In this document: piece by piece, positions 1 through 8,711 of the stretch | How the letters are laid out: each line of letters begins with the position of its first letter | How positions within the stretch are numbered: the stretch's first letter is position 1 | Assembly (NCBI RefSeq): GCF_031843945.1 | Contig: NZ_JAVTJJ010000002.1 | Location: forward strand, 248,001-312,000 | Direction of reading: 5' to 3' | Source of the DNA: Paracidovorax sp031843945 | GTDB lineage: Bacteria; Pseudomonadota; Gammaproteobacteria; Burkholderiales; Burkholderiaceae_C | Length of the DNA: 64,000 nt | Position numbers and translations under genes: made by a program | Notes under the pieces: model-generated | Database searches by the model: none | What the model was told of the DNA's origin: nothing | What the model saw: only the letters and a program-made list of their open reading frames with translations

Positions 1-1
1 C

Positions 2-685
2 GACTTCCACATCGGCTCGCAGATCACCGAAGAAACACCTTATCTGGACGCCACCGACCGCCTGCTGGACCTGGTGCAGGCCATCGAGGCGGCCGGCATT
101 CCCATCCACCACATCGACTTCGGCGGTGGCCTGGGCATCAACTACAACGGCGACACCCCGCCCGAGGCCGATGCCCTGTGGACCAAGCTGCTGGCCAAGC
201 TGGACGCGCGCGGCTATGGCAGCAGGCAATTCATGATCGAGCCGGGCCGCTCGCTGGTGGGCAACGCCGGCGTGTGCCTGACCGAAGTGCTCTACGTGAA
301 GCCTGGCGAGCAGAAGAATTTCTGCATCGTCGACGCCGCAATGAACGACCTGCCCCGCCCTGCCATGTACCAGGCGTTCCACGCCATCGTGCCGCTGCAA
401 GCCAGTGCGTCACCGTCTTCGCAGACACAAGCGCAGATCTACGACGTGGTGGGCCCGGTGTGTGAAAGCGGCGACTGGATCGGCCGCGACCGCACCCTGG
501 CAGTGCAACCTGGCGACCATCTCGCCGTGCTCTCGGCAGGCGCCTATTGCAGCTCGATGGGCAGCAACTACAACACCCGCGCCCGGCCCGCCGAGGTGCT
601 GGTGGACGGCGCCGCGGCGCACCTGATTCGCGCGCGCGAAACGGTGAGCGATCTGTTCCGCGGCGAGAAACTCATCGCGTCCTGA
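2..685 (+). CDS. lysA: Diaminopimelate decarboxylase, C-terminal part (truncated by window start)
   Basis: The frame is open from the first bases, so the N-terminal barrel start lies upstream; about 227 residues are visible. The enzyme decarboxylates meso-diaminopimelate to L-lysine with PLP. Visible landmarks in order are a glycine-rich DFGGGLG phosphate-binding loop, EPGRSLVG, the C-terminal beta-domain motif CESGD that carries the active-site cysteine contributed to the partner subunit, and GAYCSSMGSNYN near the end. These fit LysA better than the related ornithine/arginine decarboxylases. The gene ends at a TGA, 91 bases before the next start, in the same direction. No terminator is obvious after it. 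Confidence 0.95.
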   Translation, partial: DFHIGSQITEETPYLDATDRLLDLVQAIEAAGIPIHHIDFGGGLGINYNGDTPPEADALWTKLLAKLDARGYGSRQFMIEPGRSLVGNAGVCLTEVLYVKPGEQKNFCIVDAAMNDLPRPAMYQAFHAIVPLQASASPSSQTQAQIYDVVGPVCESGDWIGRDRTLAVQPGDHLAVLSAGAYCSSMGSNYNTRARPAEVLVDGAAAHLIRARETVSDLFRGEKLIAS

Positions 686-776
686 CACTTGTCACGCGCC
701 CTCTTGATGGGCATCAAGAAGGCGCGGGCGGTGCGGTTCTACAGTGGTTATTTCCACTGAAAAGAAGACCGCCGCC

Positions 777-1595
777 ATGGCCCAGCAACCCGTCGAGCTG
801 TATCGAGATGCGCAGCATGCCTGCCTGATGTTCTCGGATTTGATCGAGGAAGACGGGCAGGCCGTGCAGGCCAACCAGTTCCTGATCGTGGACGGCGATA
901 CTGGCGCCATCATCGACCCCGGTGGCAACCTCGCGTTCAACGAGTTGTTCATCGGAATGAGCCAGCACTTTCCGCCGCACAAGCTCTCGTACCTGATCGC
1001 ATCCCACGCCGACCCGGACATCATCGCGTCGCTGGACCGCTGGATGACCAGCACCCGCGCCACTTTGGTGATCTCGCGCGTCTGGGAACGCTTTGCGCCC
1101 CACTTCACCAAGGTCGGCAAGACCGAGAACCGCGTGATCGGCGTGCCAGACGGCGGCGGCCACCTGCCGCTGGGCCGGCACGAGTTGGTACTGCTGCCGG
1201 CGCACTTCCTGCACTCGGAGGGCAACTTCCACTTCTACGACCCGGTCAGCCGCATTCTCTTCACGGGTGACTTGGGCGTGTCGATGACCAGCGGCTCGGA
1301 AGCGCGTGTGCCTGTCACCGACCTGGCGCCGCACATTCCGCGCATGGAAGCCTTCCACCGGCGCTACATGGTGTCCAACAAGATCCTGCGGCTATGGACC
1401 CGCATGGCGCGTCAGCTGGACATTGCCATGCTGGTGCCACAACACGGCGCACCCATCATGGGAAAGACAGCCATTGGAGATTTTTTCGACTGGGCCGAGA
1501 ACCTGCAGTGCGGTATCGACCTCTTCGACGAGCGCGCCTACCAGTTGCCGACAGCGCGCATCGACCCTGTTCCACGCAAGACATCAGGACGGTGA
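777..1595 (+). CDS. Metallo-beta-lactamase-fold (ODP/FprA-like) protein
   Basis: 272 residues from the ATG at 777; a GTG at 744 would add 11 residues. The fold resembles the di-iron oxygen-binding (ODP/flavodiiron) branch of the metallo-beta-lactamase superfamily. Metal-ligand candidates are H77, D79 and D81 in SHADPD, H146 in HFLHSEGNF, D165 in FTGDLG and H223 in PQHGAP. The usual HxExDH motif reads HADPDI, so the Glu is Asp and the final His is Ile, which is a departure. No flavodoxin domain is fused. Possible roles are oxygen or nitric oxide handling or sensing, but the substrate cannot be read from the sequence. It stands alone between lysA and a repeat. Confidence 0.8.
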   Translation: MAQQPVELYRDAQHACLMFSDLIEEDGQAVQANQFLIVDGDTGAIIDPGGNLAFNELFIGMSQHFPPHKLSYLIASHADPDIIASLDRWMTSTRATLVISRVWERFAPHFTKVGKTENRVIGVPDGGGHLPLGRHELVLLPAHFLHSEGNFHFYDPVSRILFTGDLGVSMTSGSEARVPVTDLAPHIPRMEAFHRRYMVSNKILRLWTRMARQLDIAMLVPQHGAPIMGKTAIGDFFDWAENLQCGIDLFDERAYQLPTARIDPVPRKTSGR

Positions 1596-1619
1596 CGGAC
1601 TGCGCTTGAATTTATAGTC

Positions 1620-1676
1620 AAATAGACCTCTAGCGCCCGTCCATTAAGCGCAAGCAGCTATTATTTTAATAGCATC
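1620..1676 (-). repeat. Interspersed two-hairpin repeat, copy a
   Basis: Matches the window-wide repeat family: an end reading AAATAGACCTCTAGCGC, a degenerate GCGC stem and a second stem of AGCTATT/AATAGC. On the minus strand the TGA stop of msrQ runs straight into the repeat end (TGATGCTATT). It lies between convergent genes. Confidence 0.85.
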
Positions 1677-2286
1677 AGGTTTTGGGCTTGCGGGCGCTCT
1701 TGCGGTGCCAGACCCGCCACGCCAGCAGCGCGCCGATGATGGCCGCGTAGATGGCCACCTCGCCGAAGTGATTCTTGCCGGCGCGCATCCAGAAGAAATG
1801 CAGCAGGGCCAGCCCCGCGACCGCATACACCGCGCGGTGCAGCGCCTGCCAGCGCTTGCCGCCCAGCCAGCGAATGGCGCGATTGAACGAGGTGGCGGCC
1901 AAGGCCAGCAACAGCACGAACGCCAGCATGCCCACCAGAATGAACGGGCGCTTGATTACATCGCGCACGATCTCGTCCACCTCGAACCCCATGTCGAACC
2001 AGCTGTAGCACAGCAGATGCAGCACGGCGTAGAAGAAAACGAACAGCCCCAGCATGCGGCGAAAGCGCGCCAGCGGCGTCAGGCCGAACTGCACGCGCAG
2101 GGGCGTGACCGCCAGCGCCACGCATAGCAGGCGCAAGGTCCAATCGCCCGTTGAGCGGATCAATGCTTCGGCCGGGTTGGCGCCCAGTTGGTTGGCCACC
2201 GCGCCATAGACCAGCCAGGCCAAGGGCAACAGGCACAGGGCGAACACGGCCGGCTTGGCGACCGGGTGCATCAACAGTTTTTTCAT
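1675..2286 (-). CDS. msrQ: Haem-binding membrane subunit of the MsrPQ methionine-sulfoxide reductase
   Basis: About 203 residues from the ATG at 2286 (MKKLLMHP); an in-frame ATG at 2319 is possible. MsrQ (YedZ) is an integral membrane b-type haem protein passing quinone-pool electrons to periplasmic MsrP, which repairs oxidised methionines in envelope proteins. Several hydrophobic segments are visible, with histidines in HLLCYSWFD, ALHRAVYAV and ALLHFFW placed as in the ferric-reductase-like domain. The gene follows msrP on the same strand with about 60 bases between, the usual msrPQ order. Its stop codon abuts repeat copy a. Confidence 0.93.
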   Translation of the reverse strand: MKKLLMHPVAKPAVFALCLLPLAWLVYGAVANQLGANPAEALIRSTGDWTLRLLCVALAVTPLRVQFGLTPLARFRRMLGLFVFFYAVLHLLCYSWFDMGFEVDEIVRDVIKRPFILVGMLAFVLLLALAATSFNRAIRWLGGKRWQALHRAVYAVAGLALLHFFWMRAGKNHFGEVAIYAAIIGALLAWRVWHRKSARKPKT

Positions 2287-2346
2287 GCGGTGGGGTGGCG
2301 GGCCAGGCCGCGAATGCAAGAAGCAGGCCGCGCGCCGGCGTGCTCG

Positions 2347-3345
2347 TCAGAAGTTCTTCTTCAAGTCCATGCCGGCATACAGCTGCCCGACCTGCGCCTC
2401 GTAGCCATTGAACATCAGCGTCTTGCGCTTCTTGGCGAACAGGCCGTCTTCGCCGATGCGGCGCTCGTTGGACTGGCTCCAGCGCGGGTGGTCGACGTTG
2501 GGGTTCACGTTCGAATAAAAGCCGTATTCCTGCGCAGCGGCCTTGTTCCAGGCAGTGCCCGGCTCTTTCTCGACAAAGCGGATCTTGACCAGGCTCTTGG
2601 CACTCTTGAAGCCGTACTTCCACGGCACCACCAGCCGCACCGGCGCGCCGTTCTGGTTGGGCAATACCTCGCCATACATGCCGAAGGTCAGCAGCGTCAG
2701 CGGATGCATTGCTTCGTCCATCCGCAGGCCCTCGGTGTAGGGCCAGTCCAGCACGCGCGAGCCCACGAAGGGCATGGTGGCCTTGTCGGCGAGCGTGACG
2801 AATTCAATGTACTTGGCGCTGCCCTGCGGCTCCACGCGCTTGATGAGTTCGGCGAGCGAGTAGCCCACCCACGGCACCACCATCGACCAACCCTCCACGC
2901 AACGCAGCCGGTAGATGCGCTCTTCCTGCGGGCTCAGCTTGAGCAGGTCTTCGAGGGCAAACTTGCGCGGCTTGTTAACCAAACCTTCCACCTCAACCGT
3001 CCAGGGCGACGTCTTGAGCGTGTGGGCGTTCTTGGCCGGGTCGGCCTTGTCCACGCCGAACTCGTAGTAGTTGTTGTACGTGCTGGCGTCCTTGTAATCG
3101 GTCAGCTTGTCCATGGTGACCGCGCCGGCCACCGATGACTTGGCGCCAGGCAGCGCCGCCAGCTTTCCCGGGCGGGCCACCTGCTGAGCGAATGCTTCGC
3201 GACCAGCCCACGACGCCAGCGTAGCGCCTGCGGCGCCCGTAGCCATCCACCGCAACATATCGCGGCGCCCCTCGTAGGCGGCGCGCGGCGTGATCTCGCT
3301 GGCGTGGGGATGGTCGAAGCCGTTGTTGCGAGGGGGAATCAGCAT
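2347..3345 (-). CDS. msrP: Periplasmic methionine-sulfoxide reductase, molybdopterin subunit
   Basis: 332 residues from the ATG at 3345; an upstream ATG at 3393 gives a longer leader without the family start. MsrP (YedY) reduces free and protein-bound methionine sulfoxide using Mo-molybdopterin. A twin-arginine type leader is present (RRDMLRWM, arginines 27-28), followed by a hydrophobic stretch and an AFAQQ cleavage region. The molybdenum-ligating cysteine is C149 in RLRCVEGWSM, and the conserved PWKYGFKSAKS segment follows later. It is transcribed with msrQ downstream. The upstream neighbours are cytochrome c assembly genes on the same strand, making a periplasmic redox cluster. Confidence 0.95.
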   Translation of the reverse strand: MLIPPRNNGFDHPHASEITPRAAYEGRRDMLRWMATGAAGATLASWAGREAFAQQVARPGKLAALPGAKSSVAGAVTMDKLTDYKDASTYNNYYEFGVDKADPAKNAHTLKTSPWTVEVEGLVNKPRKFALEDLLKLSPQEERIYRLRCVEGWSMVVPWVGYSLAELIKRVEPQGSAKYIEFVTLADKATMPFVGSRVLDWPYTEGLRMDEAMHPLTLLTFGMYGEVLPNQNGAPVRLVVPWKYGFKSAKSLVKIRFVEKEPGTAWNKAAAQEYGFYSNVNPNVDHPRWSQSNERRIGEDGLFAKKRKTLMFNGYEAQVGQLYAGMDLKKNF

Positions 3346-3523
3346 GGGAGTCTCCAGGTCTTGGGACGGCCGCCAGCGCGTGGGCAGCCGCACCGGTCAA
3401 TCTAACCGAATCTCGCCTGCGCCGCTTGGCCCTCAGGTCCGCAGATGCGGTGGTCTTATTCCTACGTCCCAAATGCCGCGCCAGATCACCCGCGCTGCGG
3501 CGACTGGCGGGTGCCTGCCCCAA

Positions 3524-4861
3524 TCACAGCGTGCCGTAGCTGTGCAGGCCGCTCAGGAACATGTTCACGCCCAGAAAAGCGAAGGTTGTCACGGCCAGCC
3601 CTACCAGCGCCCACCAGGCCGACAAGGTGCCGCGCAGTCCTTTGAGCAGCCGCATGTGCAGCCAGGCGGCATAGTTCAGCCACACGATCAGCGCCCAGGT
3701 TTCCTTCGGATCCCAGCTCCAGTAGCCGCCCCAGGCCTCGGCGGCCCACAGCGCGCCCAGCACGGTCGCAATGGTGAAGAACGCAAAGCCCACCGCAATG
3801 GACTTGTACATCATGTCGTCCAGCACCTCGAACGACGGCAGCCGCGCCGCGATGTGGCGCCTTCCCAGCAGAATGCCGGCCACGATCAGCGCAGAAATAC
3901 CGAAATACACCATCCAGTAGCCGCCGCCGCTGCCGTCCGCACCGCCTTGGCGGAACACTATCGGCTCGAAACACAGCACCACGCCCAGCAGCCACAGCGG
4001 GGCGAGCTTCCACCAGCGCGTTTCGGTCGCCTGCTGCTTGATCAGATACGCGAAGGCCACCATGGCCGCGAGTGCAAAGGTGCCGTAGCCGATGAAATTG
4101 GCCGGCACGTGCAGCTTCATCCACCAGCTTTTCAGTGCGGGCACCAGCGGCTGAATCTCGTGCGCCTCGCGCACCACCGTGTACCAGAGCAGAAAGCCGA
4201 CCGCGGCGCTCACCACCAGCATGACGAAGCCGCCCAGCGCACGGGTCTTGTACTGCGCCTCGTAGTAGAGGTAGAACGCCGCCGTCATCCAGCAAAACAA
4301 CACGAACACTTCGTACAGGTTGCTGACCGGAATGTGGCCGATGTCCGGCGCGATCTGGTAGCTCTCGTACCAGCGCACCATGGTGCCGATCAGCGCCATG
4401 GCGATGGCCACCCAGGCCAGGCGCGAGCCGATCAGCATCATCGTCTGGCCCTCGCCGCGCGAGAACATGCCGATCCAATAGAACGCCGTGCTCATGAAAA
4501 ACAGCATGCTCATCCAGAGGATGGCCGACTGGCTCGACAGGAAGTATTTCAGCGCGAACACCGTGTCGGCGCGCGCCAAATCGCCACCGTCGCCGCTCTG
4601 GTAGAGCCAGATGGCCAGCAGCGAGCACGCCGTCACCGCCAGGCTCAGCACGCGCAGCGGCCGCCAGAACCAGCCCAGCCACACCATGCTTGGAATGGCC
4701 CCGATCAGGATGCCCTTTTCGTACCCGTCCATGGCCATGCCGTAGCGCTGCAGGGTGAAGAGCGCGCCGACGGTGACGATGGCGGCGAACAGCCAGTCGA
4801 AGGCGCTGCGGCGCGCAAGGAACCCCTCGTTCAACGTGACCGTCGTGGTGGCGGTATTCAT
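3524..4861 (-). CDS. ccsB: Cytochrome c biogenesis protein CcsB/ResC (haem-handling membrane protein)
   Basis: 445 residues. This is the CcsA/ResC half of System II cytochrome c maturation, which exports haem and attaches it to apocytochrome CXXCH motifs. The tryptophan-rich WWD-type signature WGGYWSWDPKETWAL lies at about residues 377-391 and is flanked by multiple transmembrane segments. The start ATG overlaps the stop of the upstream ResB-like gene by four bases (ATGA), implying translational coupling. The haem substrate cytochrome c4 is encoded just upstream in the same direction. Confidence 0.95.
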   Translation of the reverse strand: MNTATTTVTLNEGFLARRSAFDWLFAAIVTVGALFTLQRYGMAMDGYEKGILIGAIPSMVWLGWFWRPLRVLSLAVTACSLLAIWLYQSGDGGDLARADTVFALKYFLSSQSAILWMSMLFFMSTAFYWIGMFSRGEGQTMMLIGSRLAWVAIAMALIGTMVRWYESYQIAPDIGHIPVSNLYEVFVLFCWMTAAFYLYYEAQYKTRALGGFVMLVVSAAVGFLLWYTVVREAHEIQPLVPALKSWWMKLHVPANFIGYGTFALAAMVAFAYLIKQQATETRWWKLAPLWLLGVVLCFEPIVFRQGGADGSGGGYWMVYFGISALIVAGILLGRRHIAARLPSFEVLDDMMYKSIAVGFAFFTIATVLGALWAAEAWGGYWSWDPKETWALIVWLNYAAWLHMRLLKGLRGTLSAWWALVGLAVTTFAFLGVNMFLSGLHSYGTL

Positions 4862-7002
4862 GCGGTGTCTCCATGGGGCGGTGCCCCGATGAGTTTTCGG
4901 GTCAGCTGGCCGAACTCGCGGTCGCCGTCCATCGTTTTGCGGTTGGTGGAAAGCGCCATCGTGGCATGCGCTCCATCGCCCTGCGGCGCCAGCCAGATCC
5001 AGATGCGACGCTCGCGCACGTACAGCATCGCGAAGATGCCCAGAATGAGCAGCAGGCAGCCCAGGTACACCACGTTCTTGCCCGGCGCACGCGCCACCTG
5101 GAACACGCTGGCCTGCACCTGGTTGAAGTCTTTCAGCTCGAACGCCACCGGCGCCGGGTAGATCTGCGCGTCGCTCAGCGACAGCACGGCCTGGGTCATG
5201 AAGGCCTGGGTTTTCGCGTCTTGTTCCAGCGGTGTCTGGCCGGCGCGCTGGCGCGTCAGTTGCGCCAGCTCGAACAGCGTGCCGTTCAAGATGCGCACCA
5301 GCACCTCGCCCGCACGGGCGCGCTCGGCCTCGGGCACGTTGGCTTCCATGAAGTCGGAAATCGCCTGCAGGCCGCCGGCGCTGCTGCGGCCTTGCGCGGC
5401 GGGCATCGCACCCGCAAAGAGTGCCAGCGCCCGCACCGCGGACTGCGTCAGCTGCTCGGCCAGCTCGGGCCGCGACGCGTCCACCGCCAGGGCGACATAG
5501 CGCTTGACCGCCTGTTCCCGCAGCGCAGCATCGGCCAGCGCCATCCGCATGCGCACGAACCCGTCCATGCTGCCCTGGTCGTCGGCAGGCACGCGCAGGT
5601 AGCGAAACGGCTCCGATGGCGTTTCACGCACGCCCAGCAGATAGACAGGCTGGCCGTCGCCCGTGTCCACCGGCAACATGAAGTTGTGGAATTCGCGCGC
5701 CTGGCCGGAAGCATCGCGCAGCTTGTAGGTGATGCTAGGGCCCACGTTGCGCAGATCGCGCGGCGTCAGCGTCTTGTTGCCCGCACCCAGGCGTGACTCG
5801 ATGGATGCGCGCAGGTCGACCTTGCGCACGTCGACGGCAGAGCCACCGGCTCCCACATCCTTCGCATTGCTGAAGTTCTCGACGTTCAGCACGCGCAGCG
5901 CGGCGTATTCGAGCGTCAGCGGCTGCCCCATCGACGCCTGAGGCAGGGGCGAATTGCCGCCGATCACGCCCTGGACGTCGAACGGCTGCACGCCGGCCAC
6001 CAGCGGGCGCGCCCGCAGCGTGACCTGCGAGCCACCGTCGTCGAAGCTCGACTGGTAAATCTCGATGCCGCGGTAGCTGGCCGGGTGGTTCACCTCCACG
6101 CGCGCGGGCGTGGCCTGGCCGGTGGCCTTGTCGTGAATGACGATCTCGCTGGCGAACAGCTTGGGCATGCCGGTGGAGTAGTGCTCCACGATGAACTTCT
6201 TGAGTTCGATGGCGAAGGGCAGCTCTTGCAGCAGCACGCCGTCGGACTGGTTCAGGATGGCGATGCTCGACTGCGTGCCTTCGGCCACCAGCAGGTTGCC
6301 GCGGAAGGTGGGGTTGCGCTCGGACAGGCGATGCTCGGGCTTGACTTCCGAGATCAGGCCGCCGCCCGCATAAGGCGTCTTGCCACCCATCCACATCTGC
6401 GCGCGCACGATCAAGTCGCCGTCCAGCAGTCCGCCCAGGCAGATCAGCACGATGGCGCTGTGCGCCGCGATGTAGCCGATCTTGTTGGCCGCGCCGGCCT
6501 TGGCCGCCACCATCCAGCCACGGCCGCTGCGCTCTTGCAGCTTGACCTTCCAGCCGCCCGACACCAGCAGCGCGCCCAGGCGGCGTGCGGCGGCCTCGGG
6601 CGCTTCGGCGAGGTCGTTTTCGGCGCGATGGGAGAAGGCGCTCAGGCTCTGCTCGCGCAGGCTTTCCTTGTAGTTGCGCAGATCGGCCAGGTAGCGCGGT
6701 GCGTTGCGCGCCACGCACAACGAGGTGCTCACCACCAGAAACGCCAGGATCAGCAGAAACCACCAGGCGCTGTAGACGGCGTTGAGCCGCAGCGCCAGGA
6801 ACACATCCGCCCAGAACGGGCCGAACTGGTTCACGTAGTTCACGGCCGGCTCGTGCTGCTTGAGCACGGTGCCGATGACCGATGCGATGCAGATCACCGT
6901 CAGCAGCGCGATGGCGAACCGCATCGACGACAGCAGCTCGATCGCCGCGCGCAGCGCCTGCGAGCGGGACTGAAGGCGGATGCCGTGGGTGGGGTCAGAC
7001 AT
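4858..7002 (-). CDS. resB: Cytochrome c biogenesis protein ResB/Ccs1
   Basis: 714 residues, the Ccs1/ResB partner of CcsB in System II. N-terminal membrane helices are visible (SSMRFAIALLTVICIASVIG, then AWWFLLILAFLVVST), a third helix near residue 175, a large periplasmic region, and a last helix near the C-terminus (VVYLGCLLLILGIFAMLYV). ResB and CcsB together form the haem-delivery and ligation complex. The longer C-terminal periplasmic domain is normal for betaproteobacterial members. It is coupled to ccsB through a four-base overlap and lies 166 bases downstream of the cytochrome c4 gene, with a GC-rich hairpin between. Confidence 0.95.
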   Translation of the reverse strand: MSDPTHGIRLQSRSQALRAAIELLSSMRFAIALLTVICIASVIGTVLKQHEPAVNYVNQFGPFWADVFLALRLNAVYSAWWFLLILAFLVVSTSLCVARNAPRYLADLRNYKESLREQSLSAFSHRAENDLAEAPEAAARRLGALLVSGGWKVKLQERSGRGWMVAAKAGAANKIGYIAAHSAIVLICLGGLLDGDLIVRAQMWMGGKTPYAGGGLISEVKPEHRLSERNPTFRGNLLVAEGTQSSIAILNQSDGVLLQELPFAIELKKFIVEHYSTGMPKLFASEIVIHDKATGQATPARVEVNHPASYRGIEIYQSSFDDGGSQVTLRARPLVAGVQPFDVQGVIGGNSPLPQASMGQPLTLEYAALRVLNVENFSNAKDVGAGGSAVDVRKVDLRASIESRLGAGNKTLTPRDLRNVGPSITYKLRDASGQAREFHNFMLPVDTGDGQPVYLLGVRETPSEPFRYLRVPADDQGSMDGFVRMRMALADAALREQAVKRYVALAVDASRPELAEQLTQSAVRALALFAGAMPAAQGRSSAGGLQAISDFMEANVPEAERARAGEVLVRILNGTLFELAQLTRQRAGQTPLEQDAKTQAFMTQAVLSLSDAQIYPAPVAFELKDFNQVQASVFQVARAPGKNVVYLGCLLLILGIFAMLYVRERRIWIWLAPQGDGAHATMALSTNRKTMDGDREFGQLTRKLIGAPPHGDTA

Positions 7003-7058
7003 GGAACAGAGAAAGGGGAGAGATGGAAGGGATCAGGAAAGGATCAGCGGCAGGGCCC

Positions 7059-7098
7059 AAACAACAAGGGCGGGCCATCCGTTCAGATGCGCCCGCCC
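7059..7098 (-). terminator. Hairpin after the cytochrome c4 gene
   Basis: An eight-base GC-rich stem (GGGCGGGC/GCCCGCCC, 7068-7075 and 7091-7098) with a 15-base loop is followed on the minus strand by TTGTTGTTT. It is placed between cytochrome c4 and resB and may act as a partial terminator that sets the ratio of the two. Confidence 0.55.
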
Positions 7099-7168
7099 GT
7101 CTTGGGTGGAGATTATCGGCGGTAGGTTCCGCGAGCCCGCCAGCAGAGCCCCTGCGGATTGACGTGCA

Positions 7169-7819
7169 TCAACGCAGGCCGGCGATGTAGTCGGACACCG
7201 CCTTGATCTCGCGGTCATTCAGCTTGGCCGCCACCTGGGTCATCTGCAGGCTGTTGGCACGCTTGCCCGCGCGGAATTCGGTCAGCTGCTTGGCGGTGTA
7301 GTCCGCGTGCTGGCCCGACAGGCGCGGGTACTGGGCCGGAATGCCGGCGCCATTGGGGCTGTGGCAGCCAGCGCAGGCGGCGATGTTGCGGTCTGCGATG
7401 CCGCCGCGGTAGATGCGCTCGCCCAGGCCGACCAGTTCCTTGTCCTTGGCAAACCCTGCCTTGGCGGGCTTGGTGGCCAGCCAGGCGGCGATGTTGCGCA
7501 TGTCGTCGTCCGTCAGCGCGGAGGCAAAGCCTTTCATGACCGGGTCGTTGCGCTTGCCGGATTTGAATTCCTGCAGTTGCTTGACCAAGTATTCAGGATG
7601 CTGCTGCGCGAGCTTGGGGTTGGCCGCAATGCTGGAGTTGCCGTCGGCCGCGTGGCAGGCCACGCACACGGCCGTGAAGCTGGCTTCACCTTTGACCAGA
7701 TCGGGCTTGGCAGGCTTTTGCGCTGCCGCAGCCGGGGCTGGTGCCTCGCCCGCCGCTTGGGCCGAAATGGCGGGAACTGCCAGCGCGGCAGCCATCAGCA
7801 AGGAGGCAAGCAACTTCAT
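7169..7819 (-). CDS. Dihaem cytochrome c4
   Basis: 216 residues with a Sec signal peptide (MKLLASLLMA followed by a small-residue cleavage region near 20-23) and a short Ala/Pro linker. Two class I haem domains follow: CVACH at residues 52-56 and CAGCH at 149-153. Each has a downstream methionine candidate for the sixth ligand (PVMKGFAS and SLQMTQV). Cytochrome c4 carries electrons in the periplasm or at the membrane towards terminal oxidases. It is divergent from engB, and the cytochrome assembly genes that would mature it lie downstream on the same strand. Confidence 0.93.
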   Translation of the reverse strand: MKLLASLLMAAALAVPAISAQAAGEAPAPAAAAQKPAKPDLVKGEASFTAVCVACHAADGNSSIAANPKLAQQHPEYLVKQLQEFKSGKRNDPVMKGFASALTDDDMRNIAAWLATKPAKAGFAKDKELVGLGERIYRGGIADRNIAACAGCHSPNGAGIPAQYPRLSGQHADYTAKQLTEFRAGKRANSLQMTQVAAKLNDREIKAVSDYIAGLR

Positions 7820-7912
7820 ATCGAGGGTTTCTTGTTTGTGGTATTGAGGCGCGAAAACCCCACGATTCTACAATCGCCTCCCTTTGCGCCGTATCCCTTC
7901 AAACCCCGATTT

Positions 7913-8659
7913 ATGACGACTACATCACATGCGCCAGTTGCTGGCAGCCTTCCGCCCGCACCCGACGCCAAAGTCGCCATGGGCTGGATGCACACCGCGC
8001 GCTTCCTGACCACGGCCGCGCAGCTGCACCATTTGCCCAACATCACCGTGCCCGAAATCGCATTCGTGGGCCGCTCCAACGCGGGCAAGTCCACGTGCAT
8101 CAACACGCTCACCCAGCAAAAGCAGCTGGCCTTCGCCTCCAAGCGACCTGGGCGCACGCAGCACATCAACCTGTTCTCCCTGGGCAAGCAAGGCATCACC
8201 GATGCCGTGCTGGCCGACTTGCCCGGCTACGGCTATGCGAAGGTGTCGCGCTCGGACAAGGTGCGCTGGCAGCAGGTGATGGTCAATTACCTGGTCAGCC
8301 GCCCCGGCTTGACCGGCATCGTCTTGCTGTGCGACCCCCGGCTCGGGTTGACGGAGCTGGACGAGGCGCTGCTCGAAGTCCTGCGCCCACGGGTCGAAGA
8401 AGGCCTGAAGTTCCTCATCGTGCTCACCAAGGCGGACAAGCTCACCCGATCGGAGCAGGCCAAGATCCTGTCGATTACGCGACTGAACGCGGCCGGCGGA
8501 GAGGTGATGATGTTCTCTGCCCTGAAGAAACAAGGCGTCGACGAAGTCGCCCAGCTGCTGTGGCAGTGGTCGCACCCGGTGCAAGACCAAGCGCCCGCCC
8601 CCGCTGATGCGACCGACGCACCCGACTCGGCCCCTCACGACGAATCAGAACCAAAATAG
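7913..8659 (+). CDS. engB: Ribosome biogenesis GTPase EngB/YsxC
   Basis: 248 residues from the ATG at 7913; the open frame extends farther upstream but has no family similarity there. EngB is a small GTPase required for large-subunit assembly. G1 is GRSNAGKST (residues about 53-61), G3 is DLPGYG and G4 is TKADK. A proline/alanine/aspartate-rich tail follows the G domain. The TAG stop lies within repeat copy b. Its upstream region is shared with the divergent cytochrome c4 gene, an arrangement common in Burkholderiales. Confidence 0.95.
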   Translation: MTTTSHAPVAGSLPPAPDAKVAMGWMHTARFLTTAAQLHHLPNITVPEIAFVGRSNAGKSTCINTLTQQKQLAFASKRPGRTQHINLFSLGKQGITDAVLADLPGYGYAKVSRSDKVRWQQVMVNYLVSRPGLTGIVLLCDPRLGLTELDEALLEVLRPRVEEGLKFLIVLTKADKLTRSEQAKILSITRLNAAGGEVMMFSALKKQGVDEVAQLLWQWSHPVQDQAPAPADATDAPDSAPHDESEPK

Positions 8660-8706
8660 CCTCCAGCGCTCAACCAGCAAGCGCTGTCAGCTATGGAAAG
8701 CATAGC
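8653..8706 (-). repeat. Interspersed two-hairpin repeat, copy b
   Basis: Reads AAAATAGCCTCCAGCGCT, then AAGCGCTGTCAGCTATGG and ATAGC. The engB stop codon TAG is the TAG of the repeat end. The next gene starts six bases after the repeat. Confidence 0.85.
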
Positions 8707-8711
8707 GCAGC

